64,000 bases of DNA from Branchipolynoe longqiensis (lineage: Eukaryota > Annelida > Polychaeta > Phyllodocida > Polynoidae): positions 169,183,230-169,247,229 of the forward strand of contig CM059186.1 of NCBI GenBank assembly GCA_030323885.1. Reading direction: 5' to 3'. The position numbers and the translations under genes were made by a program. A model generated the notes under the pieces. It had not been told where the DNA came from and ran no database searches. It was given only the letters and a program-made list of their open reading frames with translations. Positions 30,331 through 42,237 of this stretch are shown here, one piece after another. The stretch's first letter is position 1. The number at the start of each line of letters is the position of its first letter.

Positions 30331-30965
30331 GTAATGGTTACAATTACAAGACAATTGCATAATTAATATTTGTATAATAAATTGATGCAGTCCATGTAGA
30401 GATAGCAACTACCAGGGCTCGCTTGTGTAGGGAGGGTTACTTAACCTGTGGGAGGGTGTACCGGGAGCATTTTGTTTAGCAAATTTGGATTTGCAACAAT
30501 TGCTAATTAATTTGGAAATTGATTAGCAATTGTTCCTTTTGTGCAGTCATTCTTTTTAAGGCAAGTAAGATATAATGGGGAGCATTTTGTTTTGAAAATA
30601 TTTGATTAGCAACAATCGGTATATTTGGTTCGCGATTTTACGCGATACATTTTATGCATTGCATAGCGATCTGCATAACTTGTATCGTGATTCACGACAC
30701 GATACTGAACAAAATGTTCTCAGGTGTAGACATCACTGAGAGTGGGAGCTAATGGAGGCTTGGGTTAGGTGGAAGCATTGCCAATCTAAACTGTGGGGCG
30801 TGGCTTAGAGCAGTGATTTAACTATTTCAGTGTCATTCATCTTTGGGTCTTTGTCACACAATTTCATTCACCCTCAACTCAATTTTATTTGGTTTTTGGT
30901 GATTTTGTCTTATTAACCCTATTCCCTTTTAGTTTCACTCACCTCAAAATAATTTCATTCATTCA
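30331..30965. other. No gene recognised
   Basis: A partial inverted motif (gcaacaattgctaattaatt / aattgattagcaattgttcc at about 30492-30536) forms a small palindrome. Otherwise AT-rich and unassigned. Confidence 0.4.
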
Positions 30966-32142
30966 TGGGCATTACAAGATGTGCTAAGTGTGTCGGTTGG
31001 CTACCACAACAAGAACCGAGCCCTGTCTCATGAAATCGGCCCTGTTAGACTGAGGCATTACAAGATGTGCTAAGTGTGTATGTGTGTCGGTCGGCTACCT
31101 CAACAAGAATCGAGCCCTGTCTCATGTATTCAGCCCTGTTAGACCGAGGCATTACAAGATGTGCTAAGTGTGTCGGTCGGCTACCACAACAAGAATCGAG
31201 CCCTGTCTCATGTAATCGGTCCTGTTAGACCGAGGCATTACAAGATGTGCTAAGTGTGTCGGTTGGCTACCACAACAAGAATCGAGCCCTGTCTCATGTA
31301 ATCGGCCCTGTTAGACCGAGGCATTACAAGATGTGCTAAGTGTGTCGGTTGGCTACCACAACAAGAATCGAGCCCTGTCTCATGTAATCGGTCCCGTTAG
31401 ACCGAGGCATTACAAGATGTGCTAAGTGTGTAAGTGTGTTAGTTGGCTACCGCAACAAGAATCGAGCCCTGTCTCATGTAATCGGCCTTGTTAGACCGAG
31501 GCATTACAAGATGTGCTAAGTGTGTCGGTTGGCTACCACAACAAGAATCGAGCCCTGTCTCATGTAATCGGCCCTGTTAGACCGAGGCATTACAAGATGT
31601 GCTAAGTGTCTAAGTATGTCGGTCCGGCTACCACAACAAGAATCGAGCCCTGTCTCATGTAATCGGCCCTGTTAGACCGAGGCATTACAAGATGTGCTAA
31701 GTGTATCGGTCGGCTACCACAACAAGAATCGAGCCCTGTCTCATGTAATCGGCCTTGTTAGACCGAGGCATTACAAGATGTGCTAAGTGTGTCGGTTGGC
31801 TACCACAACAAGAATCGAGCCCTGTCTCATGTAATCGGCCCTGTTAGACCGAGGCATTACAAGATGTGCTAAGTGTCTAAGTATGTCAGTCGGCTACCAC
31901 AACAAGAATCGAGCCCTGTCTCATGTAATCGGCCCTGTTAGACCGAGGCATTACAAGATGTGCTAAGTGTATCGGTCGGCTACCACAACAAGAATCGAGC
32001 CCTGTCTCATGTAATCGGCCCTGTTAGACCGAGGCATTACAAGATGTGCTAAGTGTGTCGGTTGGCTACCACAACAAGAATCGATCCCTGTCTGTATAAA
32101 CAGATCTGTTTGAGTAGGGCCTTACAAGATGCGCTAAATATG
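30966..32142. repeat. 86-bp satellite, about 14 tandem copies
   Basis: Unit: gaggcattacaagatgtgct, aagtgtgtcggttggctacc, acaacaagaatcgagccctg, tctcatgtaatcggccctgt, tagacc. Some units carry an 8- to 10-bp extension (taagtgtg) after aagtgtg, at about 31073, 31423, 31610 and 31872, so a two-unit-type higher-order pattern is visible. First and last units are degenerate. Not coding and not a CRISPR: there are no unique spacers. Confidence 0.95.
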
Positions 32143-33018
32143 TCGGGAGGGTCTGACGCAGAGCTGCTCGCGAGTTGACCCAATTAGATATGTTATCTGG
32201 AATCGATTAGGGGGTGCGGGCCAGCCCGCTAGGTGATGGACGGGCTGAGATGCGGGGGTGGTGGTGGTGGACGTCAGCGGCGGGGGTGGTGTGGGGAGGG
32301 CGGTAAGCCCAAAAAGAGAAATATTCAGGTTTCCGGTTGCTGGGGAAAATATTTTTGGGTCGGACGACAGGGTTTAACAAATTAAAAAAAAATATTGTCA
32401 CTGTTATCATATCAGTGCTATTAGTATCACTAGGCCATGCTGGCACATTAAAGCAAGCAGAACATTATTCAGTTCAGTGTTCCAACGATAGGTGTGTCCT
32501 CTGTCAAACTATCGATACTACTATCAGATCTGAGTTCAACGGGACCACGTAAGATTGCAATTTAGTTTTTTTCTTCTCGGAGCAGGACAAAAAGTCGAGT
32601 TGGGCGGGGGAGGTTCTAACAGGGTCGGTCAGCACTCGGAAACATCCGATTTTCTTTTACACCTGAGGGGGAGTATTGCGGAAATGTAGGCGCCTCTGGC
32701 AGAGAAATTAGTCGGGGAAGTAAGAAGGCGCTTGAGTGGTGTGGGCGGGCGGGTTCGGAGGTCAACGCATATATTGCATCCAAACCCATCAAATCTATAG
32801 CATTCAAGCCCCTCAAATTACCTCAGACTACAAACAGTCTGCAGTGTGCCCAATATCTCACTGCTGCACCAATGGGATTGTCTTGTTATTGATCTGATAG
32901 TCTGTAACAGGTGTTTCTGTCACAAAAGGCTCGAAAGGGTGCCAGCTTATGACAGCGTGTGCTTCTGGTGGCTATATAGTGCTGCCTCACTTGGCAACTG
33001 CGCTGCCAGCAGTATACG
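32143..33018. other. No gene recognised
   Basis: It includes a GC-rich tgcgggggtggtggtggtgg stretch (about 32250). A 71-codon frame (32337-32552) with a hydrophobic segment (VTVIISVLLVSLGHAG) looks like a signal peptide but lacks any other support. Confidence 0.35.
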
Positions 33019-33245
33019 CTGGACACGGTGACCGAATCGGTAGAGAGCAGGCTTCCCATGTGGAAGGTTGGGAGTTTGAAACCTGGTCGAGTCAAACCAT
33101 TGACTTAGAAAATGTATACTTTTCGCTACCTAGCCTGGCGCTCACCATTACTATGATAGGGCAAGGACTGGTTAGCTCAGTATCAGGATAATGTGACTCA
33201 GGGGGAAATTGGATCATAGTGCCAGTGGCCTGATCTCCCATTTGG
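33019..33245 (+). mobile_element. SINE-A, 3'-incomplete
   Basis: The head ggacacggtgaccgaatcgg, a B-box region gggagtttgaaacctgg (about 33069) and the body through aatgtgactcagggggaaat. It stops before the 3' tail. Confidence 0.75.
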
Positions 33246-34184
33246 CTTGGTAAATAATTGAGGCCAGCAACCATCTGTGGTTGGACCGTGCTAACTTGTT
33301 TTCCTTCTTTTTTTTGTGACAAGTTATTTATTCTGTTCATAATGTATATGCTCCCGTGAGGATGCCTGTTTTCAACACTGGGCAGCTGTGATACTGATTT
33401 GGTCTGGTCCCGCACTCAGGAGTGTTTACCTGGTCTTCTCAGACCAACAGTTTGCAGCTCTGGGTGTTAGTAATTTCTATATTAGTTTCTTTGTATTTTT
33501 CACAGTTTTTTTCCTAATCTGAGTATGATACCATAGCCTAATATGTATATCTACCCGGATGACATACAGGCCTGCGGGAGAGGATCCCGTCCCTTTTGTG
33601 CTTTGTTACAGCATCCTTTCACCCACGCCCTGGTCCTAGTGCACCAGTGTGCCAGAACACACCCGGACCTTCAGGATTGCGGCTAGGTGGGATGGTTGTA
33701 TTGTATGCTTAGCCATTTTGTATTTCAGGGTGAATCCGATGCATGACCGTGGCCTGCCCAGTTCTGCTTTTGTTTGTGCCAGTACACATACCCAGACAGA
33801 CTGTGCCATATGGTGATAGTCATTCTGATTTCCTTAGTACTTAGGAGGGCTAGTTTCCGTATTTGTAATAACTACCATCTTTTCTGGCCTGTCTTTTGCT
33901 TTTTGTGCCAGAACACAGCAAGCAGTGACTGTGCCCCGACATTCAGGTGAGATATTGTTCCTTCAGTAGATGGTTGTGTACTGGCTTGTTTCCTTTAAGA
34001 AATCTTGACTGTAGTTCCAATGTTTACCACTGAAGGCGCCACTATCAATATGCGGGTCTCAGGCAGGATGACGGGGGGGGGGGGGGGGGGGGAAGCCCCC
34101 TAGCCTTAAAGCAGATCACTTTTACACCGGCTCAGTGTGAATGCTCTCAGAGAGGCTGCCGCCAGGTGGCTGTGGCAAATGTTG
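33246..34184. repeat. Unassigned region with one shared repeat and a poly-G run
   Basis: 33315-33385 (tgacaagttatttattctgt, tatgctcccgtgaggatgcc) is homologous to 23110-23200. A poly-G run of more than 20 lies at 34072-34094. Several tgtgccagaacacac-like words recur around 33650, 33780 and 33905. No coding call. Confidence 0.4.
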
Positions 34185-34505
34185 TTTGTTTTTTGTTGGA
34201 GTTTTACATCCTGGCAACATCTAAGGTCTTATCAGGACGGGTAACTACTTGTGACTTTATAGTGCTTCCCCACTGGGACACCAGGCCACCAGCATCATGA
34301 CCTGATATCCCACTCCGTCACATTATCCTGACATTGAGCGAACCAGTCGTTGCCCTATCCTAATAATGCCGAGTGCCTGGCTAGGAAGCAACAAGTATCA
34401 ATTTTTAACATCATTGGTTTGAGTCGACCAGGGTTCGAAGACATGGCTTCGAATCCCACGATCTACCAAAACGGGAGACGGGAGATCAACCCATCTGGTC
34501 GGTTG
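34185..34505 (-). mobile_element. SINE-A, minus strand
   Basis: It has the inverted tail gttggagttttacatcctgg, the 3' domain caacatctaaggtcttatca, the body gcttccccactgggacacca and tcctaataatgccgagtgcc, and a head region with tttgagtcgaccagggttcg. The head is rearranged near 34430-34500. Confidence 0.8.
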
Positions 34506-34879
34506 TAGGAGAGCTGGACATGCATGGACGCCTGTGCATAGCACTACCAGCAGAAAGGACAAACATTCTCTATAAAATGTAACACATTCATGATACATGT
34601 AACTGCAAGGGCCATTTATTCCTGACATGTGCATGTGTGTGTGATACAGTCTACCTTAGAGCGGACAGAATACCAACATTCACACAGAACGCGACATATT
34701 GCCGACCCATATCACCATTCCGCACAGACCTGCTACACCCAGCCTCCTTCACTCGGGATGCCAACTAAGGGGTCAACCAAAGTTTTTCAACATTTTCACG
34801 ATCGTACAAAGCATACTACTTTTACAGGCCCTCCACACTTCCCCTTCCTACCCGGAAGATAGTACATTTTACTACAGAA

Positions 34880-35120
34880 CCAATCAGTGGTCCACAACTG
34901 GTTCATCAAAGGCTGTGGTATGTGCTGTCCTATCTGTGGGAAAGTGCAGATAAAACACCCCTTGCTGCTTATCGGAAGGAGTAGCCTATGTGGCGGCAGC
35001 GGTTTTCCTCCAAAGAAATGTCAGAATGACCATATGTTTGACATCCAATAGCCGATGATGAAAATAAATGTGCTCTAGAGGCATCGTTAAATAAAACAAA
35101 CTTTTTTTTTTTTTTTTACT
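34880..35120 (+). mobile_element. SINE-D fragment with poly-T tail
   Basis: The words ggctgtggtatgtgctgtcc, gtagcctatgtggcggcagc, ccatatgtttgacatccaat and ggcatcgttaaataaaacaaac followed by 18 T are those of a SINE I know to be very widespread in molluscs and related invertebrates. The tRNA-like head is not clear. This is the best phylogenetic clue in the window. Confidence 0.7.
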
Positions 35121-35232
35121 ACAGAACATGACAACAAGAATATGAACGATTTAAATTTCAACATTTTATGAAATGATAAAAGTTGTACATGACTGACACC
35201 CCACACCCTCATCCCATCATACTGAGGAGGCT

Positions 35233-35737
35233 ATGCTCGGATCTGTGGCTGTGTATGTAGGCTATGAGGAAAACAATACAGACAAAGAGAAAGTAAGAGT
35301 AAAGTGTAAGAGTCAAGCCCTCTGGTTTATTGTTATATAGTTACATGGGTTCATGGTAGAGTATCATACCACCTCCTTCCACCAATAGGAATCTAGCATT
35401 CCTGGTCTCACCAATAGGAATCCAGCATTCCTGGTCTCCATGGACACCGATGGTCTGCCCACCCCCAGTAGCCGTCTGGCCCCCTGGCCACCACTAACCT
35501 TGACCATTTGAGTGTAGTGACCCCTACCCCAGCAGAAGGGCCAGGCTCTGAGTGCAATCACCCCCAGACCTGCCAGCACCACTATGTCTATTTACATCCA
35601 ACTCATGCACAAACCAACCCATATATATACACATACATACATACATACATATATATACACACGCACCTAGTCAAGCACACTGATCAGTAATAGAACAATT
35701 GCATCTCGCCCCTGCTGAATATCGGAATATTTTACTC
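35233..35737 (-). mobile_element. Solo LTR-2 (about 505 bp)
   Basis: Minus-strand poly(A) signal as in the 29142 copy (tggtttattg at 35322). Blocks ccaccaataggaatctagca, agcattcctggtctccatgg, ccccagcagaagggccaggc and gatcagtaatagaacaattg are shared in order. The left boundary tgctcggatctg reads CAGATCCGAGCA on the minus strand. Confidence 0.65.
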
Positions 35738-36146
35738 TACGACTGTGAAAATATTGAAAACGTTGGACGGCCCCTAACAGAAGGTCTCATGCTTCTCAAC
35801 CTTTCAATACTGCAGGTTGTCATTTCCTTAATAAGTGTGAAGCTTGTTTTTTGGGGCGTGGTCCCTTTTTAAGCTATTTCTTTACCGTTATACTGCCATC
35901 CTGTCTAGAGAGTTATAATTACATGTCTGTCGTCCAGGACTCCCTGCCAGTCACCTTTTTTAATGACTGCTTTTTTTCCACCGGGGGAGGATTCCTGCTA
36001 ATGCATAGTGCACGGTGCTGTCGACAATTTTAAACAGAACAATGCAGACATGACTATTTATTCCCTAGCCAGCTGCATCTACCATATTATATACAACTAC
36101 TATTGCATTTGTGAAATGAAAAAGAAGAAATTAAAATATTCATTTA
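35738..36146. other. No gene recognised
   Basis: AT-rich, with a 60-codon frame that has no recognisable features. Confidence 0.35.
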
Positions 36147-36489
36147 TTAAAGCTGAATAGTCCGATGAGGCATCAAATTAAAAAAACCAAAACAATCATC
36201 TAGAATTGATTCTACATATCTAACTTAGATACTGCTGCACTTATTAAGCATTTGCTGTTACATATAAAGGAATAGTGGGGCAATTTAATAGAACCTGTTA
36301 ATGTTAAAGTCTATGGTGTCAGAGCTTTGGCGTGCTGCCAAAATTAATTTGACATGTTTACACCTCAAATTTCTCCAAACGTGTCCCTTTAAAATAAACA
36401 GTATTTGAAGTTAAAGTAGTGTAGATTATAAGTCAGTTTAATATATTTATCTCAGAACAATGACAGAAACCATCGGACTATGCAGCTTT
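36147..36489. mobile_element. TTAAAG-type MITE, one tip hit by a LINE
   Basis: Ends are attaaagctgaatagtccgatg and catcggactatgcagcttt, and the final ttaaag of the right terminus lies beyond the LINE at 37419-37426. Inverse homologue of the interrupted copy at 25465-26470, with which it shares aggcatcaaatt, gattctacatatctaactta and ttgaagttaaagta. Confidence 0.75.
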
Positions 36490-37412
36490 CAATCAATAGT
36501 TCCGTCCTCTAGTCGAGGGTTGGATGCAATGGTTCTCCACTTGTCCCGATGTTGTGCTGTTCTGATAGACTGAATAATTCAAGCCTGTCCACTGTGAAAT
36601 ATTTGTAAACCATGATGTTCTTGGTCTCCCTCTCCCTCTGCTGCCATTCACCTTCCCTTCCAACAATGTACGGTATATTGAACTCTGACGAATGATGTGG
36701 CCAAAATAAATAAGTTTCTTTGTCTGTATAGTGGCAAACAAGCTTTTCTTATTTTTAATTTTTCTAAGAACTTCTTTGTTGGTGATCTTCTTTGTCCATG
36801 ATATTTTCATCATCCTTCGATAAGTCCACATCTCAAATGCTGCTAAACGTTTGTACATTTTCTTAGAGATTGTCCATGTCTCTGCCCCATACATTAGAGT
36901 AAACCACACATAACACTGAAGAATACGCTTCCTTGTTTGTATTAATATCTTACTTGATGTTAACACTCTATACATTTTGGAGAATGTTGTTCGGGCTATT
37001 GTTATCCTTCTCTTAATTTCTTCCTCACATCTCCCATCATTTGTAATCTTTTGTCCGAGATATATTAATTCGGATACTTGTTCTATGTTTATATTGATAT
37101 TTGGTTGATCTGTCTTTTTACTTATAACCATTGTTTTGGTCTTCCTGGCATTCATCTTCATGTTGAATAGTATTCCAGCTTTATTGATTCTATTCACTAT
37201 ATCTTGTAGGTTTTTCTCACTGTCTGCTAGTAATTACACTGTCATCGGCATATCTAAGATTGTTGACGTTCATGCCACCTATTGTCACTCCCTTGCAATC
37301 TTCAATGTGTCTGAAGATCATCTCTGTGTACAGGTTAAATAGACATGGTGACAATACACACCCCTGTCGAACTCCCCGTTTAATCATAACTTCATCCGAT
37401 AGGCCCTGCTCC
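36490..37412 (-). pseudogene. LINE-1 reverse transcriptase fragment, 10-bp TSD
   Basis: Perfect direct repeats ATGCAGCTTT lie at 36480-36489 and 37413-37422. On the minus strand the insert begins within the RT domain. It encodes GVRQGCVLSPCLFNLYTEM and the catalytic LRYADDSV (about 37235), then breaks at about 37210 (stop, with the frame continuing as MNRINKAGILFNMKMNARKT). It goes on through YLGQKITNDGRCEEEIKRRI, LMYGAETWTISKK, GRGRPRTSWFTNISQW and stops near 36493, with a ttgattga end. It is therefore 5'-truncated with at least one frame break. The protein would copy LINE RNA, and this copy cannot. It is the same family as 25803-26134. An RTE-like affiliation is inference. Confidence 0.88.
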
Positions 37413-37526
37413 ATGCAGCTTTAAAGAAGGGAAATTTCAATTGTGCCAAACTGCTCTTCCTTCTTTGCTACTCCTTGCACGGGTAAATCTGGTTTGAATT
37501 ACTTTTTCTTTTTCTTTTTGATAGAT

Positions 37527-37865
37527 TGGATAGGGTGACTGCACCAGTAAGACCGCTGGCTGACTTCCCATGCAGAAGGTGGTGGGTTCAAACCCCGACT
37601 GAGTTAAACCAATGTCTTTCAAAATTGATACTTGTCGGTACCTAGCCTGGCACTGGGCATTAAGGTGATGTAGAAGGTACTTATGCGAATATGGTGTTTG
37701 GTTAGTTTGTTGGTGTTTTACCTCCTCGCAATATATAAGGTAAAATATTGTTGTGAAAGTAATTATCCTGCTTCTGTTGATTATTATTAATAATATGATA
37801 GGGTAAGGATTGGTCTGCTCAGGATCAGGATAAGCTGCCTGAGTGGGATATTGGGTACAGCCCTA
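37527..37865 (+). mobile_element. SINE-A with an internal insertion
   Basis: The head ggatagggtgactgcaccag and the B box gggttcaaaccccgactgag (37584-37603) are followed by the body tcggtacctagcctggcact. About 125 bp (37670-37795) interrupts it, containing an inverted SINE-A-like tail (gttggtgttttacctcctcg). The body then resumes at gatagggtaaggattggtc. Confidence 0.7.
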
Positions 37866-38064
37866 TTATATAATTGTGGGTACTTGGAACTGTTATGTAC
37901 ATATACACATACATAGATATGCATAAGACAAGGAACTAAAAGGGTTCAAGATGGGTCGCTATAACTGTCCGCCCCCAACCTCTCAGCACAAGCTTCGGGG
38001 TGGCGGGTTCGACTCCATAGTACAATAGACACAAATAGAAAGGTTCCATAATAATGTGATAATC

Positions 38065-38404
38065 TGGGGCGACCGGACAGCGACCTATCTCTCATACAGA
38101 CACGCTGGATGAACTAGAATGAGCATGTGCGCTTCAACCATTTATTGTTCGACCCACCCACCGCAGCGTCCACATCCAAGTAATCCGCCCCTTGACCAGC
38201 TAAGTACCACATCGCCTCGATTGGAAGGTATGTGTGGGGAGGGGGGGGTGGGGGTGGAGGCTAGCCACGCGCTGTAATGGGCAGCCCAATCAGGGCATTG
38301 CCGTGTGGCTAGCGTGCTGCCACCTGGCGCATTAGAACTGTGTCAGTGTGCAGCGTAGTTCCTGCACCCACCGCGTGGTGCAGGAGCTCATGTACGGACT
38401 ACTA
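38065..38404 (-). mobile_element. Solo LTR-1, diverged
   Basis: Blocks shared with 5756-6093: ccgccccttgaccagcta, gtatgtgtggggagggg, gccacctggcgcat and ggagctcatgtacggactac. The minus-strand poly(A) signal appears as catttattgttcg near 38138. The last CA is mutated to GT-like sequence, and no clear target duplication is visible. Confidence 0.6.
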
Positions 38405-39302
38405 GTACTCCAATAATATTTCTGGCCACCCGATTGGTTAGTTACATTTCGCTTATTAATTCACGTAGTATTTCAAATAACTCGGACAACGGGATTCAAA
38501 CCCGATATTTTCTCTACGCAATTTATACACATATATAACGTTTATATCTGCCATAAATGCACTATACCACACATAAATATGCACATAATACATTGTATTA
38601 AACAAGAAACCTGCCATCCCAGTTCTAAGCCCCTGTCTATCCTACTAGATATTATCGAACTACAGTAAAACCTCTAAATCGACCGGACATGGGACCGACT
38701 TTGTTATAATTACGGGTCTATTTCCCTCTCTCTCCGATAGTGGCGCCACTCGCGTGTGGAAATAACCACCATTAACAGGTACAGCGGATTTTAGGTTGGA
38801 CAACTAGGATGCAAACTGAGTGGAACATCCATCCCATTAACAGATTGGGGTTGGTGGGTGGCCACTAGACAACCCCTATGATTATGGGCGATAATAGGGA
38901 TTAGAACTATACATATAAATCAAACAAAATTCAGAAGATTTGAATCAAATTGGACTAGTGCTGCCCAGCAGTGAAAACAAGTGTTAACACACTTATCCGC
39001 TATGAGCATGGTAAATAAATTCATCATAACAACAACAACAAAAGAATCAGGGACATATAAGGCATGTACTCCAGGAGCTACACACAAATTAACCTTTCCA
39101 CAAATACCTCGTGCATTCTATAGTAACACGAGTAGTCTTTCTGGTATTTTCTTTCTTGCCTTTATTTTTTAGACCCACAATGCCACAGTGGTGAGGACGC
39201 TGTCATGTCTTACTCAGATAACTGTAAGAATGCCTGTGCACGCGCTGTAGTCATTAGGGATGCTCCATTAGATACTACATGGGGATGGGGGGGGGGGTGT
39301 TA
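38405..39302. other. No gene; contains one end of a pogo-like MITE
   Basis: 38663-38711 (acagtaaaacctctaaatcg, accggacatgggaccgactt) is the left end of the pogo/Tigger-like MITE seen at 21890-22342, without its right end. The rest is unassigned. Confidence 0.5.
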
Positions 39303-39415
39303 GCGGGGAGCATAGTTAGCTTAATGGTTAGCACCATATCCCCGGGATGGCAAAAAGTGTCGGTTTGAATCCTGCTCTGTGCGCGATATTTCCCATTTTC
39401 ATTACCCCCGCAACA
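39303..39415 (+). mobile_element. SINE-B copy
   Basis: tRNA-like head gggagcatagttagcttaatgg, a B-box region tcggtttgaatcctgctctg (39360-39379), and the body atttcccattttcattaccc matching the gag-inserted copy at 11505-11612. Preceded by a G-run (39280-39297) and followed by TA/TG microsatellite (39419-39480). Confidence 0.75.
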
Positions 39416-39423
39416 ATATGTAA

Positions 39424-39455
<32 letters not shown>

Positions 39456-39480
39456 ATACGTGATATGTGTATATATGTGA

Positions 39481-40426
39481 TGTATAACACATTATGCGAG
39501 TATAAAGGCGCAGAAGGGAATTAACCCCTCTTGATTATTATTATGTGCTAATTATTCTTAATATTACACTATGTACTGTATTGCCTCCTCCATCTCGCGA
39601 CTAGTGGCGCCACCCCCGGCTGCGTCCGGTACCTGCCTACCCTGAATACATCACTCGCGTCGGGGATCAGTGATAGAAATAAGCAAATATTTGTACTTGT
39701 ACATAGGACAAGTCTTGTGTGATATTTAGTTGTCCGCCTGAATCTTCACTTTTCCACATTTTATATCTTTGATTATCATGATTATTATTAGTTCCTAAAC
39801 TCTTACGCTGGTTAATGGTAAATTAATTCTAGTGTATAAGTATTGTTACATAAATGCTCAGTCTTATATGTACCTGGTTAACTTTAAATATGATTTTCAG
39901 CCCAATATTTTTACTTGTCAGATGGGAAAAAAGCTCAAGCCATATTCTGCTTGTCTATGCCTAATCTCACTTGGCTCGGACAAGCGAACATGCCTTATTT
40001 CGAATGCTGATATATATATATATGTATCTGCGTCTCCTTGTCTTCATCACGTCTGAAGCGCATCGTGTCTCCTGTCACTGATGGTCAGGGACGCTATATA
40101 AAAAATACTCGCACCTTTCAAAACCACCTCCATAATGCCTGACAGCCCCTCCCACGCCGCCCCCTAGTGGATTGGTCTCATTATAAACCTAAAATATTCC
40201 GATAAAACGCATTGGTGGGGAATGTGAAATGGTCTATAAAGGAGTACAAATGGTCTATTAATGTAAATGGTGTATAGGGCCAGGTGCATGAATGTATTTA
40301 TGTAGTTGCTGGTGACTCTTTACTTGTAGTCAATAGTCATTGTGTATTAGATAGATAGTGTGAAGGGGCACTACTGTTAGTGTGTAAGGAGCTCAAGAAC
40401 TCTACTCACTACCCCCTCCCCCCAAC
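39481..40426. other. No gene recognised
   Basis: AT-rich. A gatcagtgat...tcactgatgg pair about 400 bp apart (39664 and 40075) is too short to call an element. Confidence 0.35.
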
Positions 40427-40763
40427 TGTTAGTCACGGATCACCACACACACACACAGCAGGCAGCTGCAGGCCAAGCAACCACACCGCATGGTGGTCGT
40501 GGGTAGATCACAGTAGCCATGGTGATACAGGAATGCTTACTGTTCATTGGTGGAACTAGAAATGCTTGTTGCTGATTGGAAATAATGGTCAGGTGGTATG
40601 CCATACCAGATACATGTACCACTATATAATAATAAACCTGAGTATGCAAGCTCTCACTCTACTTTCACTCTACTTTCACTCTTTATACTCTTGCTTTCTC
40701 TCCTTGCCTGTATTGATTTCATATAGCCTGCCTACACAAACTACAGTTGCCAGCCGACGACTT
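40427..40763 (+). mobile_element. Possible solo LTR, plus orientation
   Basis: It starts TGTTAGTCACGGATC, carries aataataaacctgagtatgc (poly(A)-like, about 40628) and ends ...gacgactttCA just before the LINE-2 tail. TG...CA ends and a poly(A) signal fit an LTR, but there is no second copy in the window. Confidence 0.35.
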
Positions 40764-40764
40764 T

Positions 40765-41600
40765 CATCATCATCATCATGCTGTCGGTCGCGATGCGACA
40801 AAGACTGCTTTCATTACTTGACTGCCACTCTCCATTTAGCTTTCTGCTGTGAGAGTGATGTCCATGAGTTGGTAATAATGTCTCTCAGCTTCAGGTTTCT
40901 CTTGATGGTATCCTTGAACCAGAGACTAGGGTGCCCTCTTTCTGTAACCAGAAGACAGTTGAGAGTAGAGGATCTGCTTTGATAGCTTGTCTGATGACAT
41001 CCTCATGAGGTGTCCAGTCCACCGGAGATTCATTTTGATCAGAAGATCTTCTATAGAAGGCAGCCCCATCCATTCGAGTATTTTCTTATTTGTCACTTTG
41101 TCCTTCCAGGTTAGCCTCATGATTGAACGCAGATGTCGCATCATGAAGGCATGCAGCTTTTTCACCTGTTGTCTGTACACTGTCCAGGCCTTGGCTCCGT
41201 ATAGTAGGGTGGATAGCACGATTGCGCAGTAGATCTTGCCTTTGACCCGCATGGACACATGGTGGTTGTTCCAGAGTCTCTGGCGTAGTCTCTCTGCTGC
41301 TCCTCTGCCTTCATTTCCCCCCCAGTTTGACTTCAGTGCACATGTGCAGTTTTGTAGCAATCTGCAGGCATCTTTGTATGCTGCAGTGGTGGATCTAGTG
41401 CTCGTGGTAACACTCTCTGGTGGGCTTGGTCTCTTCTGCTCATAAGATTCTGTAGCTCCTGATTGTTGGGATCGAACCAGTCCTGGTATTTTCTGTCTGG
41501 CTTGCCGAGATATGTTTTCATTTCATGAAAGATGCCTGCAAAAGTGTTGAAGTGCTGCTGGCTTTTGCAAGTTACCAGTGGCACTCTCTCAGGGAGCAAA
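40765..41600 (-). pseudogene. LINE-2 fragment with large internal deletion
   Basis: On the minus strand, 41600-41310 encodes a linker typical of the stretch between endonuclease and RT in non-LTR elements (YLGKPDRKYQDWFDPNNQEL, NLMSRRDQAHQRVL). It is joined directly, at about 41300, to the post-RT segment LRQRLWNNHHVSMRVKGKIY...HLMRMSSDKLSKQ. The whole RT catalytic core that is present at 27090-28640 is missing. The 3' end is the (CAT)n tail at 40765-40778. It could be an internally deleted but mobile derivative or a simple relic. Confidence 0.8.
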
Positions 41601-42125
41601 TAGAGTTTTCACACCGGCAAGAACATGTCCAGACAAGCGCAAGACTATTTGTCCCTGCAGTGGCTAGTCGGGAGATTTGGGGAGCTCCATACATCAACCG
41701 CCCTTGATGCTGCCACAGTGACATGGTTTTCTGTTCAGGGTTTGCTCCCTTAACCTTCGGTTCTGTCAAGAACCTGTACCACAAGGCAGTGGTTTACAAC
41801 TCTGCAGGGCAGGGGCGTCAAACTCCCTGAGGTATTGCAATACCTGCATACTGCCGATGACTTTACACTGTTATTTACATTAATACTTGAGTGCATTATG
41901 TAAGGTGATACGACATGCCCATGAGAAGGAAACTGGTTATCATCACCACTATCCCAGCATTAAGGATGGTGATGAATGGAACTCCCAATATCTCCCGGCC
42001 AGCCACTGCAGGCACAAATAGTTCATGCCTGTCTTGACGTATTCTTGCCGGTCTGAGACCTTGATTTGCTCTCCGAGAGAGTGCTGCTCGTAACTTGCAA
42101 AAGCCAGCAGCACTTCAACACTTTC
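41535..42125. repeat. Imperfect inverted repeat with arms of about 155 bp
   Basis: The arm gttgaagtgctgctggcttttgc...cactctctcagggagc...ttgtccctgcagtggctag at 41540-41690 returns inverted at 41970-42125 (gccactgcaggcacaaatag, ctctccgagagagtgctgct, aaagccagcagcacttcaac). The 270-bp spacer has no coding content. Confidence 0.75.
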
Positions 42126-42155
42126 CAAGCAGCTTTTATGAAATGCACAACCGCA

Positions 42156-42232
42156 CCACCAAGTGAGGGCGTCTAAAAACATCACAAGCAGCATGATGGG
42201 GCGCCAAGTGGGGGCATCTAAAAACCTGCTGT
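42156..42232 (-). repeat. 45-bp minisatellite, inverted outpost
   Basis: About 1.7 units of the array at 42676-43398, in the opposite orientation (ccaagtgagggcgtctaaaa, catcacaagcagcatgatgg), on the far side of a SINE-A. Confidence 0.85.
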
Positions 42233-42237
42233 TTAGA

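Noticed and set aside
30966..32142. CRISPR-like regular repeats
   Set aside because: Units are contiguous, with no unique spacers, and the DNA is eukaryotic.
32337..32552. 71-codon frame with a signal-peptide-like segment
   Set aside because: A single hydrophobic stretch next to an A-run. No homologue is recognised and there is no splice or promoter evidence.
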